From JACQFK01 sp964619955 (GTDB lineage: Bacteria > Planctomycetota > MHYJ01 > JACPRB01): a stretch of 64,000 nt of DNA. The stretch lies in NCBI GenBank assembly GCA_964619955.1, contig CAZUJF010000016.1, positions 45,179 to 109,178 of the forward strand. Reading direction: 5' to 3'. Of this stretch, positions 16,145 through 23,962 are shown in pieces; within the stretch, counting starts at the first letter, position 1; every line of letters begins with the position of its first letter. Under the pieces are notes generated by a model, which made no database searches, was not told the origin of the DNA, and saw only the letters and a list, made by a program, of their open reading frames with translations. The translations under genes were made by a program, and so were the position numbers.

Positions 16145-17062
16145 TTACTGCGGGGCCGAGGAAAGCTGCAGGTGGCGGATCGGCGTGCCGTTGCGGTCCA
16201 TGAAGCGCAGGCAGCCCTGCCAGAGGTTCCGCTCGTTGACCACCTTGAACACGACGATGTTCTGGCCCTTCTTCAGCGTGACGCCCTCGACCACGTTCTG
16301 GTCGCGCTCCATCGTGCGGGACTTGTCCTGCTGGAAGACCTTCTTCCCGTTCACGTAGACGCGGGAATGGTCGTTGGATCCGAGCAGCAGCTTGAGGTTC
16401 GGCATCTCCTCATCGCAGCTCAGGTACGCCACCGCGTAGGCCGTGACGTCGTCCCCCTTCTGCCCCTCGCAGGCCTTCCGGAAGTCGACGGCGAAGTCGG
16501 GGCTCTTGTAGCGCTGCCAGGAATACTCCTTCCCCTTCACCTTCACCCGTTCGTCCACCTTCGGCTTCAGGGCGGCCTCGTTCGGGATCTGCTCGCGGGC
16601 GACCTCGACGGCGCCGCTCATCTCCTTGTCCGCGGGAATGGCCCCGAGGACCAGCCAGTAGCGGATGAAGCCCTCCGCGTCCATGCGGGACGGATCCTTG
16701 GACGGCGGCCCTTCCGGCACGCGCCTGGGCTCGGACTTCGCGACGGGCGCGGGGGTCGCAGCGACGGCGGGCCGCGGCGCTTCGGCCGGGGTCGCCGCCA
16801 CGCTCTTGGGATCGGGCCGGGGCAGCGGCTTCTTGAGTTCGTCCAAGGCGGAGCTGTCGGACTTCGCGGCGGCCCTGGGGGTCGCGCCCTCCCGGACGAC
16901 GAGGTTCTCGTCCACGTTCCGCGACAGCGACTTGTGCAGGCCCCAGATGCCGACCACCAGGAACGCCGTGACGAGACCGCCGACGAGCACCAGGGCCCCG
17001 GCGGCCATGGCCCAGTCCGTGAGGCGGCGACCGAGCGACGGCTTTTCTTCCTTACGCGGCAC
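16145..17062 (-). CDS. Membrane-anchored protein with C-terminal beta-sandwich, unknown
   Basis: The protein has 305 residues. A basic N terminus precedes one membrane segment (about 17-42), then a Pro/Ala/Lys-rich linker to about residue 125, then a domain starting FIRYWLVLGAIP and containing TAYAVAYL and RVYVNGKKVF, and ending LRFMDRNGTPI. That domain looks like the galactose-binding/jelly-roll module common in Planctomycete exported proteins, so it probably projects into the periplasm. The function is unknown. The gene precedes the EHD-like GTPase by 54 bases on the same strand, and a G-rich AAGGGGG ribosome site is present. Confidence 0.6.
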   Translation of the reverse strand: MPRKEEKPSLGRRLTDWAMAAGALVLVGGLVTAFLVVGIWGLHKSLSRNVDENLVVREGATPRAAAKSDSSALDELKKPLPRPDPKSVAATPAEAPRPAVAATPAPVAKSEPRRVPEGPPSKDPSRMDAEGFIRYWLVLGAIPADKEMSGAVEVAREQIPNEAALKPKVDERVKVKGKEYSWQRYKSPDFAVDFRKACEGQKGDDVTAYAVAYLSCDEEMPNLKLLLGSNDHSRVYVNGKKVFQQDKSRTMERDQNVVEGVTLKKGQNIVVFKVVNERNLWQGCLRFMDRNGTPIRHLQLSSAPQ

Positions 17063-17208
17063 GTTGGGCCCCCTTGGATTTAAAAAAGAGGATCTCCGCC
17101 CCGCTCCCCATAGCGCAACCCCGATGCGAAGTTACAGAATCAGTGTCTTTACGAAGGCCGATGTAACGGCGTTTCCGGAATCCCTTCCCCCGAATTCCCC
17201 CGAAAGCG

Positions 17209-17214
17209 TAAAGT
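17209..17214 (+). promoter_or_regulatory. -10-like hexamer TAAAGT at leaderless spacing
   Basis: TAAAGT ends 6 bases before the ATG at 17221, with no Shine-Dalgarno. It lies in the 158-base region between divergent genes. Confidence 0.35.
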
Positions 17215-17220
17215 CCGCAT

Positions 17221-19020
17221 ATGCTGACGATCCTGCTCGCGCTCGCCGCCCAGACCGCCCCCTTCCCGGCGGAGGAAGCCCCCAAACGCATGACGCTCCC
17301 CCCGGGCTTCTCGGCCACGCTCTTCGCGGGCGAGCCGGACCTCGTCCAGCCCATGGGCTTCACGTTCGACGACCGCGGCCGCCTCTGGGTCGTCGAGAAC
17401 TTCTCCTATCCCCACTGGCTCCCGGCGGGCAGGGAGGGCCGCGACCGCGTCTCGATCTACGAGGACGCGAACGGCGACGGGCGCTTCGACACGAAGAAGG
17501 TCTTCCACGAGAAGCTCGCCAACGTCTCCGGCATCGCCTGGGGCCATGGCGGCGTCTGGCTCACCGCGGTGCCGTATCTGCTCTTCGTGCCGGACCGGAA
17601 CGGCGACGACGTCCCGGACGGCCCCGCGGAGATCCTGCTCGACGGCTGGGACCTCAAGGCCAAGCACAACGTGCTCAACAAGCCCGCGTGGGGGCCCGAC
17701 GGCTGGCTCTACGGCCTCAACGGCATCCTTTCGAACTCGCTCGTCGGAAAGCCCGGCGCGCCCCCGGAGGAGCGGGTCGCCCTCAACTGCGGCGTCTGGC
17801 GCTACCATCCCCTGCGGCGCGTCTTCGAGGCCGTCGCGCACGGGACCACGAACCCCTGGGGCATCGACTGGGACGAGCGCGGCCAGACCTTCATCACCAA
17901 CTGCGTGATCAAACACGCGTTCCACATGATCCCCGGCGGGCATTTCGAGCGCATGTTCGGCGAGGACAAGACCGCGCCGAATCTCTACGGGCTCATCCCC
18001 AGCCCCGCCGACCACATCCACTGGGCGGGCGGCGCCTGGACGGACGCGCGCGGGGGCGAGAAGCATTCCGCCGCGGGCGGCGGCCACGCCCATGTGGGAG
18101 CGATGATCTACCTGGGCGACAACTGGCCCGCGGAATACCGCGGCAACCTCTACACGCTCAACCTGCACGGCCACCGCATGAGCCGCGACGCCCTCGCGCG
18201 CAAGGGCTCGGGCTACGTCGTGAGCCACCTGCCGGACTTCCTGCTCGGCCACGACACCTGGTTCCGCGGCCTGGACTGCCAGTACGGGCCCGACGGCGGC
18301 GTCTTCGTCAGCGACTGGACCGACACCGGCGAGTGCCACAACTACGACAAGGCCGACATGGCCAACGGCCGCCTGTACAAGATCGTCCACGGCAAGCCGG
18401 AGCCGCGCGCGCCGCGCCTCGGGGCGGATCCGGACGCGGACCTGGTCAAGGCCCACGACCACGCGAACCAGTGGTACGTCCGCCACGCGCGGCGGATCCT
18501 GCAGGAGCGCGCCGCCGCCGGCAAACTCGATGCAGGGACCGTTCCCGCGCTGTTCGACCGGCTGAAGCGGCTCGCCTCCCCGCGCGCCTCGCTCGAGGCC
18601 CTCTGGACCCTGCACGGCATCGGTGTCTTCAACGACACGCTCGCCCTGGAGACGCTCGGCAATCCCGACGAGGATCTGCGCGCCTGGGCCGTGACGCTGA
18701 CCCTCGAGGATCGCGCGGCGCCGGCGGAGATCCTCGCGCGTCTGGCCGCGCTCGCCGCGACGGATCCCTCGCCCGCCGTCCGGCTCGCCCTCGCCTCCGG
18801 CCTCCAGCGCCTGCCGGTCGCGGAGCGCCTCCCGATCGGCAAGGCCCTCGCGGCCCGCGCGGAGGATGCCTCGGACGACGCCCTGCCCCTCCTGATCTGG
18901 TACGGCCTCGAGGCGGTCGTGGCGAAGGACCGCAGCGCCGGGGTCCAGTTGCTCGCCGCCACGAAGATCCCGCGCCTGCGGGAGTTCCTCGCCCGGCGCC
19001 TGGCCGCGGACACGAAGTAA
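17221..19020 (+). CDS. PVC-type membrane-bound dehydrogenase-domain beta-propeller, short form
   Basis: The protein has 599 residues. After a short signal-like start, the hallmark PPGFSATLFAGEP leads into a six-bladed propeller like soluble glucose/sorbosone dehydrogenases, with WVVENFSYPHW, DANGDGRFD and DWTDTGECHNYDK visible. The C-terminal part (about 440-599) is helical and repeat-like. Full-length members in Verrucomicrobia and Planctomycetes usually add HEAT repeats and a cytochrome c with CxxCH. No CxxCH is present here, so electrons, if any, must leave by another protein. This is a strong PVC lineage marker. The enzymatic activity of the family is not established. Confidence 0.85.
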   Translation: MLTILLALAAQTAPFPAEEAPKRMTLPPGFSATLFAGEPDLVQPMGFTFDDRGRLWVVENFSYPHWLPAGREGRDRVSIYEDANGDGRFDTKKVFHEKLANVSGIAWGHGGVWLTAVPYLLFVPDRNGDDVPDGPAEILLDGWDLKAKHNVLNKPAWGPDGWLYGLNGILSNSLVGKPGAPPEERVALNCGVWRYHPLRRVFEAVAHGTTNPWGIDWDERGQTFITNCVIKHAFHMIPGGHFERMFGEDKTAPNLYGLIPSPADHIHWAGGAWTDARGGEKHSAAGGGHAHVGAMIYLGDNWPAEYRGNLYTLNLHGHRMSRDALARKGSGYVVSHLPDFLLGHDTWFRGLDCQYGPDGGVFVSDWTDTGECHNYDKADMANGRLYKIVHGKPEPRAPRLGADPDADLVKAHDHANQWYVRHARRILQERAAAGKLDAGTVPALFDRLKRLASPRASLEALWTLHGIGVFNDTLALETLGNPDEDLRAWAVTLTLEDRAAPAEILARLAALAATDPSPAVRLALASGLQRLPVAERLPIGKALAARAEDASDDALPLLIWYGLEAVVAKDRSAGVQLLAATKIPRLREFLARRLAADTK

Positions 19021-19069
19021 ACGGGATAGATCCGCGGGCGGCCTCCGTTAGGGACAGGTGCGGAGCGGG

Positions 19070-19630
19070 ATGGAACCGGGGGTTCCCACGGACTTGGAGC
19101 TGATCGTCCGCCTCAAGGCGGGCGAGCGGGCCGCGGGGGACCAGATCCTCGAGCGCCACAAGCGCCTCGTCGCCCACGCGGTGTGGGAGGTGGTGCGCGA
19201 CCTGGGCGTGGTCGAGGACCTCATCCAGGACATCTTCATCAAGGCCTTCCGCAAGATCCACCTGTTCAACCCCGCGGTGGGCAAATTCACCGTCTGGCTC
19301 GTCACCGTCTCCCGCAACGAGGCGATCAACCATCTCCGGCGCCGGAAGCGCAACCGCCTGGTGCTGATGGAGGACGTCGGCGGCGACACCCACGCGTCGC
19401 CGATGGACCGGCCCAGCCAGCAGTATTCGCGCAAGGAGACCTGGGGGCACATCATGGGCGCGGTGCAGGGGCTGAGCGAGCCCGCGCGGACGATCGTGAT
19501 CCAGCGGCTGATCGAGTCGAGATCCTTCCAGGACATCGGCCGCGGGCTGGGGCGACCCACGGAAACGGTGAAGAGCATCTTCTACCGCGCCACGAGCGAC
19601 ATGCGCGACCGCCTGGCGGCCCTCGCATAG
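19070..19630 (+). CDS. ECF-type RNA polymerase sigma factor without adjacent anti-sigma
   Basis: The protein has 186 residues from the ATG. A GTG four codons upstream is possible. Region 2 shows VVEDLIQDIFIKAFRKIHLF and TVWLVTVSRNEAINHLRRR, and region 4 shows the helix-turn-helix around RSFQDIGRGLGRPTETVKS. GGAG lies shortly before the ATG. Both partner-bearing ECF genes in this window overlap their FecR gene, but none follows here. The next gene is convergent. It may be controlled by its own transcription, by a distant anti-sigma, or by the short flexible stretch in its middle. Confidence 0.9.
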   Translation: MEPGVPTDLELIVRLKAGERAAGDQILERHKRLVAHAVWEVVRDLGVVEDLIQDIFIKAFRKIHLFNPAVGKFTVWLVTVSRNEAINHLRRRKRNRLVLMEDVGGDTHASPMDRPSQQYSRKETWGHIMGAVQGLSEPARTIVIQRLIESRSFQDIGRGLGRPTETVKSIFYRATSDMRDRLAALA

Positions 19631-19686
19631 CTTCCAACTACCAGCTGCCTGCTACGCGAGCAATCCGAGGCTTCAACCCGCGAGCT

Positions 19687-21006
19687 CTAGATCGCGAGCC
19701 TCTTCGTCGAATCGCCGAACTGGACCGCCTTCACCTTCATCCGGTCGAACATCGACAGGAAGAGGTTGTTGAGCGGCTGGCCCTGGAACTTGGCGAAGCG
19801 TCCGCTGGCGATCGAGCCGCCGCCCTTCCCGCAGAGCAGGATGGGCAGGTCGTCGTGGTTGTGCCGGTTGGGGTCGCTGATCGCGCCGCCGTAGAGGATC
19901 ATGGAGTTGTCGAGCAGCGTGCCCTTCTCCTCCTTGACGGCGTGCAGCTTCTCGAGGAAGTAGCCGAGCTGCTGGGCGTAGAACATGTCGATCTTCTTGA
20001 GCTTGTCGAGCTTGTCCTTCGCGCCCGCGTGGTGCGAGAGCGTGTGATGGCCCTCGTTCACCCCCACGTTGGGGAAGGTCTGGTTCGAGCCGGCGTTGGC
20101 GAGCATGAACGTGAAGATGCGGGTGGTGTCCGTCTGGAACGCCGCCGCGAGCAGGTCGAACATGATCCGGATGTGCTGCTGGGGATCCGACGGCCGGCCG
20201 GCGGGCAGTTCGAGCGAGGGCGGCACCGCCGCCGCGAGCTTCGCCGCCCCCTGGACCTGTTTCTCGATGGCGCGCACGCCCTCGAGGTATTCGTCGAGCT
20301 TCGCCTGGTCCGTGAACCCGATCCGGCCCTTCAGCCTCTTGGAGTCCTCGAGCACCATGTCGAGGATCGAGCGCTCCATCACGGCCTCGCGCGCGAGTTC
20401 CGCCTCGTTCTGGCGCGCCTTGGGATCCCCGAACATGCGGATGAAGAGGTTCCGGGGGTTGACCTCCTTGGCCATGGCGCTGGAGGGCGTGCGCCAGGAG
20501 ATGTTCGAGGAGTACGCGCAGCTGTAGCCGGAGTCGCAGTTTCCGGACTGGGCGCCGTCCTGCGTGCCCAGCTCGAGGGAGGGCAGCCGCGTCTCGCTCC
20601 CCACCTGCAGGGCCGCGTACTGGTCGGCGGAAACGCCGGCCTGGATGTCCTTGCCGTCGGTCTTCTTCGGATGCGCGCCCGTGAGGAACGTCGCGCTGTC
20701 GCGCGCGTGGTCGCCGGCGCCGTCGCCGAGCCCCTCGGCGTTCTTGTGCGTCAGGCCCGTGATGTGCAGGACGTGGCTGGCGACGGGCTTGAGCGCCTGG
20801 ATCGTCTCGGGCAGGCCGGGGGTCTTCGGCTGGCGCCACGCCTCCATGTTGGCGCCCACGGGCATGTAGACGAACCCCATGCGCACGGCCGATTTCGCGG
20901 CGGGCGCGGCGAGCAGCGTGCGGGGCAGCATCGCCTCCAGGAACGGGAGCGCGATGGCGGCGCCCGTGCCGCGCAGCATCGTCCGGCGTGAAAGTGGTCG
21001 GTTCAT
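19687..21006 (-). CDS. DUF1552 exported protein (Planctomycete type)
   Basis: The protein has 439 residues with a twin-arginine-like leader (SRRTMLRGTG then a hydrophobic core). The rest matches DUF1552, including VYMPVGANMEAW near the start, THKNAEGLGDGAGDHAR, MFDLLAAAFQTDTTRI, and a late NSMILYGGAISDPNRHNHDDLP. DUF1552 belongs to the alkaline-phosphatase/sulfatase-like fold neighbourhood of DUF1501. Its activity is unknown, and it is nearly always encoded with DUF1592/DUF1588/DUF1585 cytochromes. It is coupled to that gene by an ATGA overlap and has a GGGG ribosome site. Confidence 0.9.
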   Translation of the reverse strand: MNRPLSRRTMLRGTGAAIALPFLEAMLPRTLLAAPAAKSAVRMGFVYMPVGANMEAWRQPKTPGLPETIQALKPVASHVLHITGLTHKNAEGLGDGAGDHARDSATFLTGAHPKKTDGKDIQAGVSADQYAALQVGSETRLPSLELGTQDGAQSGNCDSGYSCAYSSNISWRTPSSAMAKEVNPRNLFIRMFGDPKARQNEAELAREAVMERSILDMVLEDSKRLKGRIGFTDQAKLDEYLEGVRAIEKQVQGAAKLAAAVPPSLELPAGRPSDPQQHIRIMFDLLAAAFQTDTTRIFTFMLANAGSNQTFPNVGVNEGHHTLSHHAGAKDKLDKLKKIDMFYAQQLGYFLEKLHAVKEEKGTLLDNSMILYGGAISDPNRHNHDDLPILLCGKGGGSIASGRFAKFQGQPLNNLFLSMFDRMKVKAVQFGDSTKRLAI

Positions 21007-22925
21007 CGTTTGCCCCTGTCCTTCTGACGGTACTGGAACGGATAGCTCTTCACGATCTCGGCGACCAGCGCCGAGAACTTGTAGTTCTTCTTCGCCATCG
21101 CGTCGACGATCTGCTTCACCGCGGGACCGTCGAAGTGTTCTACGCCCCGGCCGAGCCCGAAGGTGAGCAGTTTCTCCGCGAACCCCTCGATGAACTCCGC
21201 CTTCTTTTCCTTGAGCAGCGCCTTGAGCTCGACGGGGCCCTTGAACTTCCGGCCGTCGGGCAGTTCGGCGGCGGAATCCACGGGCTTGCCCTGGTCGTTG
21301 TCCCGCCAAGCGCCGATCGCGTCGTAGTTCTCGAAGCCGAAGCCGAGCGGATCCATCCGCTTGTGGCAGGACGCGCAGTTGGGGTCGGCCCGGTGCTTCT
21401 CCATGCGCTGCCGCAGGGGCAGCCGCAGCGATTCGGGGTCCTCCTTCAGGTTCGCCGCGTCGGGGATGGGCGGCGGCGGCGGGGTCGCCAGCACGGTCTC
21501 GAGGACCCATTTGCCGCGCTTCACGAGGCTGGTGCGGTCGGGATCGCTCGTCGCCGCGAGCACGGCCCCCAGCGTCAGGATCCCGCCGCGGCGGGGGTCC
21601 GTGAGCTTCACGCGCTGGAAGCCGGAGCCGGCGGCGGAAATCCCGTAGTGCCGCGCGAGGGCGGCGTCCACGAACGTGAAGTCCGAGTCGATGAACGTCA
21701 GGACGCTCAGGTCCTCGGTGCGGATCGCGTCGAAGAAGAGCACCAGTTCCTGGAACATGGCGCGCCGCAGGCCGTCGTTCCAGCCGGGGAAGCGCGCGGC
21801 GTCGAACTTCATGTCCTCGAGGCGGCGCACCTGCAGCCACTGCGGGGCGAAGACCTCGGAGAGCGCGACCGCCTTCGGGTCCTTCAGCATGCGGACCACC
21901 TGCTGGTCGAGGGTCGCGGGCGCGCCCAGCTTGCCGCTGCGCGCGAGTTCGAAGAGCTCGTCGTCCGGCATGCTCGACCAGAGGAAGTAGGACATGCGCG
22001 TGGCCAGTTCCCAGGGGCCGAGCGCATAGTTGTCCCCCGCGCCCACGCCTTCGGGCTCGATGCGGAAGAGGAAGAAGGGCGAGACGAGCAGGCCGCGCAG
22101 GGGGAGCTTCATGGACTTCTCGAAGTCCGCCCCCTCGAGCTTCTCGCCCGCGTCGAAGAGCTTGAGCAGGCGGTCCATCTCGTCGGGCTGGATGAGGCGG
22201 CGGAACGCGCGCATGCCCAGCTTCGCGAGCACGTCCTTCGCCACGTCCCGGTTGGGGCGCTTGCCGTCGGGCTTCGCGGTGAAGATCAGCCTGTCCTTGT
22301 CCTTGCCCGTCACGGCCTGGTCGGCGATCTTCCGCGAGGCCGCCATGTACTTCTCCATGAGGAGCGGCGGGAGGGAGAGGACGTCGCCGATGTTGTCGAA
22401 GCCGTAGCCGACGTCGTCCGCGGGGAAGTCGCCCACGGGGTTGAAGTCGACGCCGACGAGGTCGCGCACGGTGTTGCGGTATTCGACGCGGTTGAGGCGG
22501 CGGGCGACGACGCGGCCGGGGTTCTTGGGGGCGTTGGGATCCACCCGATCGAGGGCCAGCTCGATGAACTTGGTCATCGTCTCGCGTTCGGCGGGGGTGG
22601 GCTGGGGCTGGAAATCCTCGGGAGGCATCTCGCGGACGTAGGTCTTGGTCAGGATCTCCTTCCAGAGCTTCCGGTTCTCGCGGATGGAAGCCTCGGAGGA
22701 GAACTTGGTCATGTTGAGGTCGGCCTTGGGCTTGAGCTGGGGCCCGTGGCACTTGTAGCAGTACTTGGCGAAGAGGGGCTGGATCGTCTTGGTGTATTCC
22801 TCCTGGGGGGTGGAGGCGGCCGCGGGAGGGGGGGCGGCCTGGGGGTTCGCAGCGAGGAGGAGGCCCGCCAGCGGCAGGGAGAACGCCGCTGAAAAACGAA
22901 AGGGCCTGACGATCGAATGCTTCAC
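21003..22925 (-). CDS. DUF1587/1595/1592/1588/1585 cytochrome c protein
   Basis: The protein has 640 residues from a GTG start, with a signal peptide. A c-type heme site CYKCH lies at about residues 56-60. After it come the domains in their usual order: DUF1587 (MPPEDFQPQPTPAERE and the RRLNRVEYRNTVRDL motif), DUF1595, DUF1592 (FVDAALARHYGI), DUF1588 (RRGGILTLGAVLAATS with a second CASCH heme site near KRMDPLGFGFENYD) and DUF1585 at the C terminus. These periplasmic proteins are restricted mostly to Planctomycetes and relatives and probably form an electron-transferring hydrolytic or oxidative complex with DUF1552. The substrate is unknown. Confidence 0.9.
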   Translation of the reverse strand: MKHSIVRPFRFSAAFSLPLAGLLLAANPQAAPPPAAASTPQEEYTKTIQPLFAKYCYKCHGPQLKPKADLNMTKFSSEASIRENRKLWKEILTKTYVREMPPEDFQPQPTPAERETMTKFIELALDRVDPNAPKNPGRVVARRLNRVEYRNTVRDLVGVDFNPVGDFPADDVGYGFDNIGDVLSLPPLLMEKYMAASRKIADQAVTGKDKDRLIFTAKPDGKRPNRDVAKDVLAKLGMRAFRRLIQPDEMDRLLKLFDAGEKLEGADFEKSMKLPLRGLLVSPFFLFRIEPEGVGAGDNYALGPWELATRMSYFLWSSMPDDELFELARSGKLGAPATLDQQVVRMLKDPKAVALSEVFAPQWLQVRRLEDMKFDAARFPGWNDGLRRAMFQELVLFFDAIRTEDLSVLTFIDSDFTFVDAALARHYGISAAGSGFQRVKLTDPRRGGILTLGAVLAATSDPDRTSLVKRGKWVLETVLATPPPPPIPDAANLKEDPESLRLPLRQRMEKHRADPNCASCHKRMDPLGFGFENYDAIGAWRDNDQGKPVDSAAELPDGRKFKGPVELKALLKEKKAEFIEGFAEKLLTFGLGRGVEHFDGPAVKQIVDAMAKKNYKFSALVAEIVKSYPFQYRQKDRGKR

Positions 22926-23049
22926 TCTATCCCGCTCCAGCCCGGAACCCTTCCCGGGGCCGGACTATATAACCCCACCCCCCGCCATATTTCTCCCCTC
23001 CCCCAAAATAATCCCCGTCCGCCGCGCCGACCGTTGACCCGGCAAACAG

Positions 23050-23892
23050 TCAGGGGCGCCGGCCGGGCATGAGGATCAGGGTGCCGAAGTTGTTCAGCCA
23101 GGTGCGGTTCTTGGGATGCCCGCTCCACCAGTCCTCGTGGTGAAAGTTGCCGAAATTGCCCCGCCCCTTCGCCTTCTCGTCCAGGTCGCCCACCGCCACG
23201 TTCAGCCCCACCCGCGTCTCCCCCAGCCCGGGATTCCAGAAGACCCCCGGGCGCACCTCGAGACAGGGATCGGGCCGGATCATCCATTCGATCACGTAGC
23301 CTTTGGGGTCCGTCGTGGCCTTGACCGCCGCCTTCATCGCGCCCGAACGGATCCATTTCTGGTACGTGTCCCAGGCCGCCGCGCTCGAGCGGGGCTCCCC
23401 CTCGAGGAGCCCCCCCTGCCCCGTGCCGCCCAGCCGGGACTTCGTGAGGTTGCAGACCATCTGCCAGCTCGCGCCGTCCCCCTGCGCGTTCAGATCGTCC
23501 GGCTCCTTCCCCGTGGGCCGCGCGTTGAGGAGGATCTCCACCTCGTCCCCGAACCAGGGAAACCCCTCCCGGCCCAGCTCGTGCGCCTTCGCGTTCTCGT
23601 CCGGAAGCCAGCGCTCCGTGTCGATGCCGTAAAGGACGTCGTCCGTCACCCGGAACGCGAAGTAGAGGTTCTCGCCGTCGTGTTTCACCCAGACCCGGGC
23701 CGAGAGATCCGCATCGTCCGTCGTGGGGCTGAAGGTGTGGACCCAGTCCTTGCATCCGCGGATCGAATCCGCGTCGTCGTACTCGCCCGGGCCGAGCACG
23801 CCGTCCAGCACCGGCGTCGAGCCCCGCCAGGCCCGCAGCTCGGGCGCCGCCGGCGCGGGAACGAGGAGCAGCAGCAGCGCGCAGATCCGCAT
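23050..23892 (-). CDS. Exported CBM9-like carbohydrate-binding protein
   Basis: The protein has 280 residues with an N-terminal signal (MRICALLLLLVPAP). The domain begins STPVLDGVLGPGEYDDAD and contains LYFAFRVTD and WFGDEVEILLNARPTG, the pattern of CBM9/DUF1083 modules that bind ends of xylan or cellulose and cap cytochrome or esterase proteins. No catalytic domain is fused, so it is a free binding protein or a subunit. A TATACT hexamer ends 8 bases before the ATG, and the upstream glnN terminator T-tract overlaps it. Confidence 0.8.
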   Translation of the reverse strand: MRICALLLLLVPAPAAPELRAWRGSTPVLDGVLGPGEYDDADSIRGCKDWVHTFSPTTDDADLSARVWVKHDGENLYFAFRVTDDVLYGIDTERWLPDENAKAHELGREGFPWFGDEVEILLNARPTGKEPDDLNAQGDGASWQMVCNLTKSRLGGTGQGGLLEGEPRSSAAAWDTYQKWIRSGAMKAAVKATTDPKGYVIEWMIRPDPCLEVRPGVFWNPGLGETRVGLNVAVGDLDEKAKGRGNFGNFHHEDWWSGHPKNRTWLNNFGTLILMPGRRP

Positions 23893-23900
23893 CGGACCTG

Positions 23901-23906
23901 AGTATA
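23901..23906 (-). promoter_or_regulatory. -10-like hexamer TATACT of the CBM9-like gene
   Basis: TATACT ends 8 bases before the ATG at 23892, a leaderless-type spacing. The preceding T-run is the tail of the glnN terminator, so terminator and promoter share bases. Confidence 0.45.
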
Positions 23907-23913
23907 AAAAGAA

Positions 23914-23947
23914 GCCCCCCCGCTCTCCAGGCGGAAAGCGGGGGGGC
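23914..23947 (-). terminator. Rho-independent terminator of glnN
   Basis: A perfect 11-base-pair stem (GCCCCCCCGCT pairing with AGCGGGGGGGC) surrounds a 12-base loop. On the minus strand it is followed at once by TTCTTTTTATA. It begins 16 bases after the glnN stop codon. Confidence 0.85.
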
Positions 23948-23962
23948 CCGGATAAGCCGCGA

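Noticed and set aside
19687..22752. A single 1,021-codon protein joining DUF1552 to an upstream extension
   Set aside because: The upstream part is an out-of-frame shadow of the DUF1592-type gene. The true start is the ATG in the ATGA overlap at 21,006, with a Tat-like leader.
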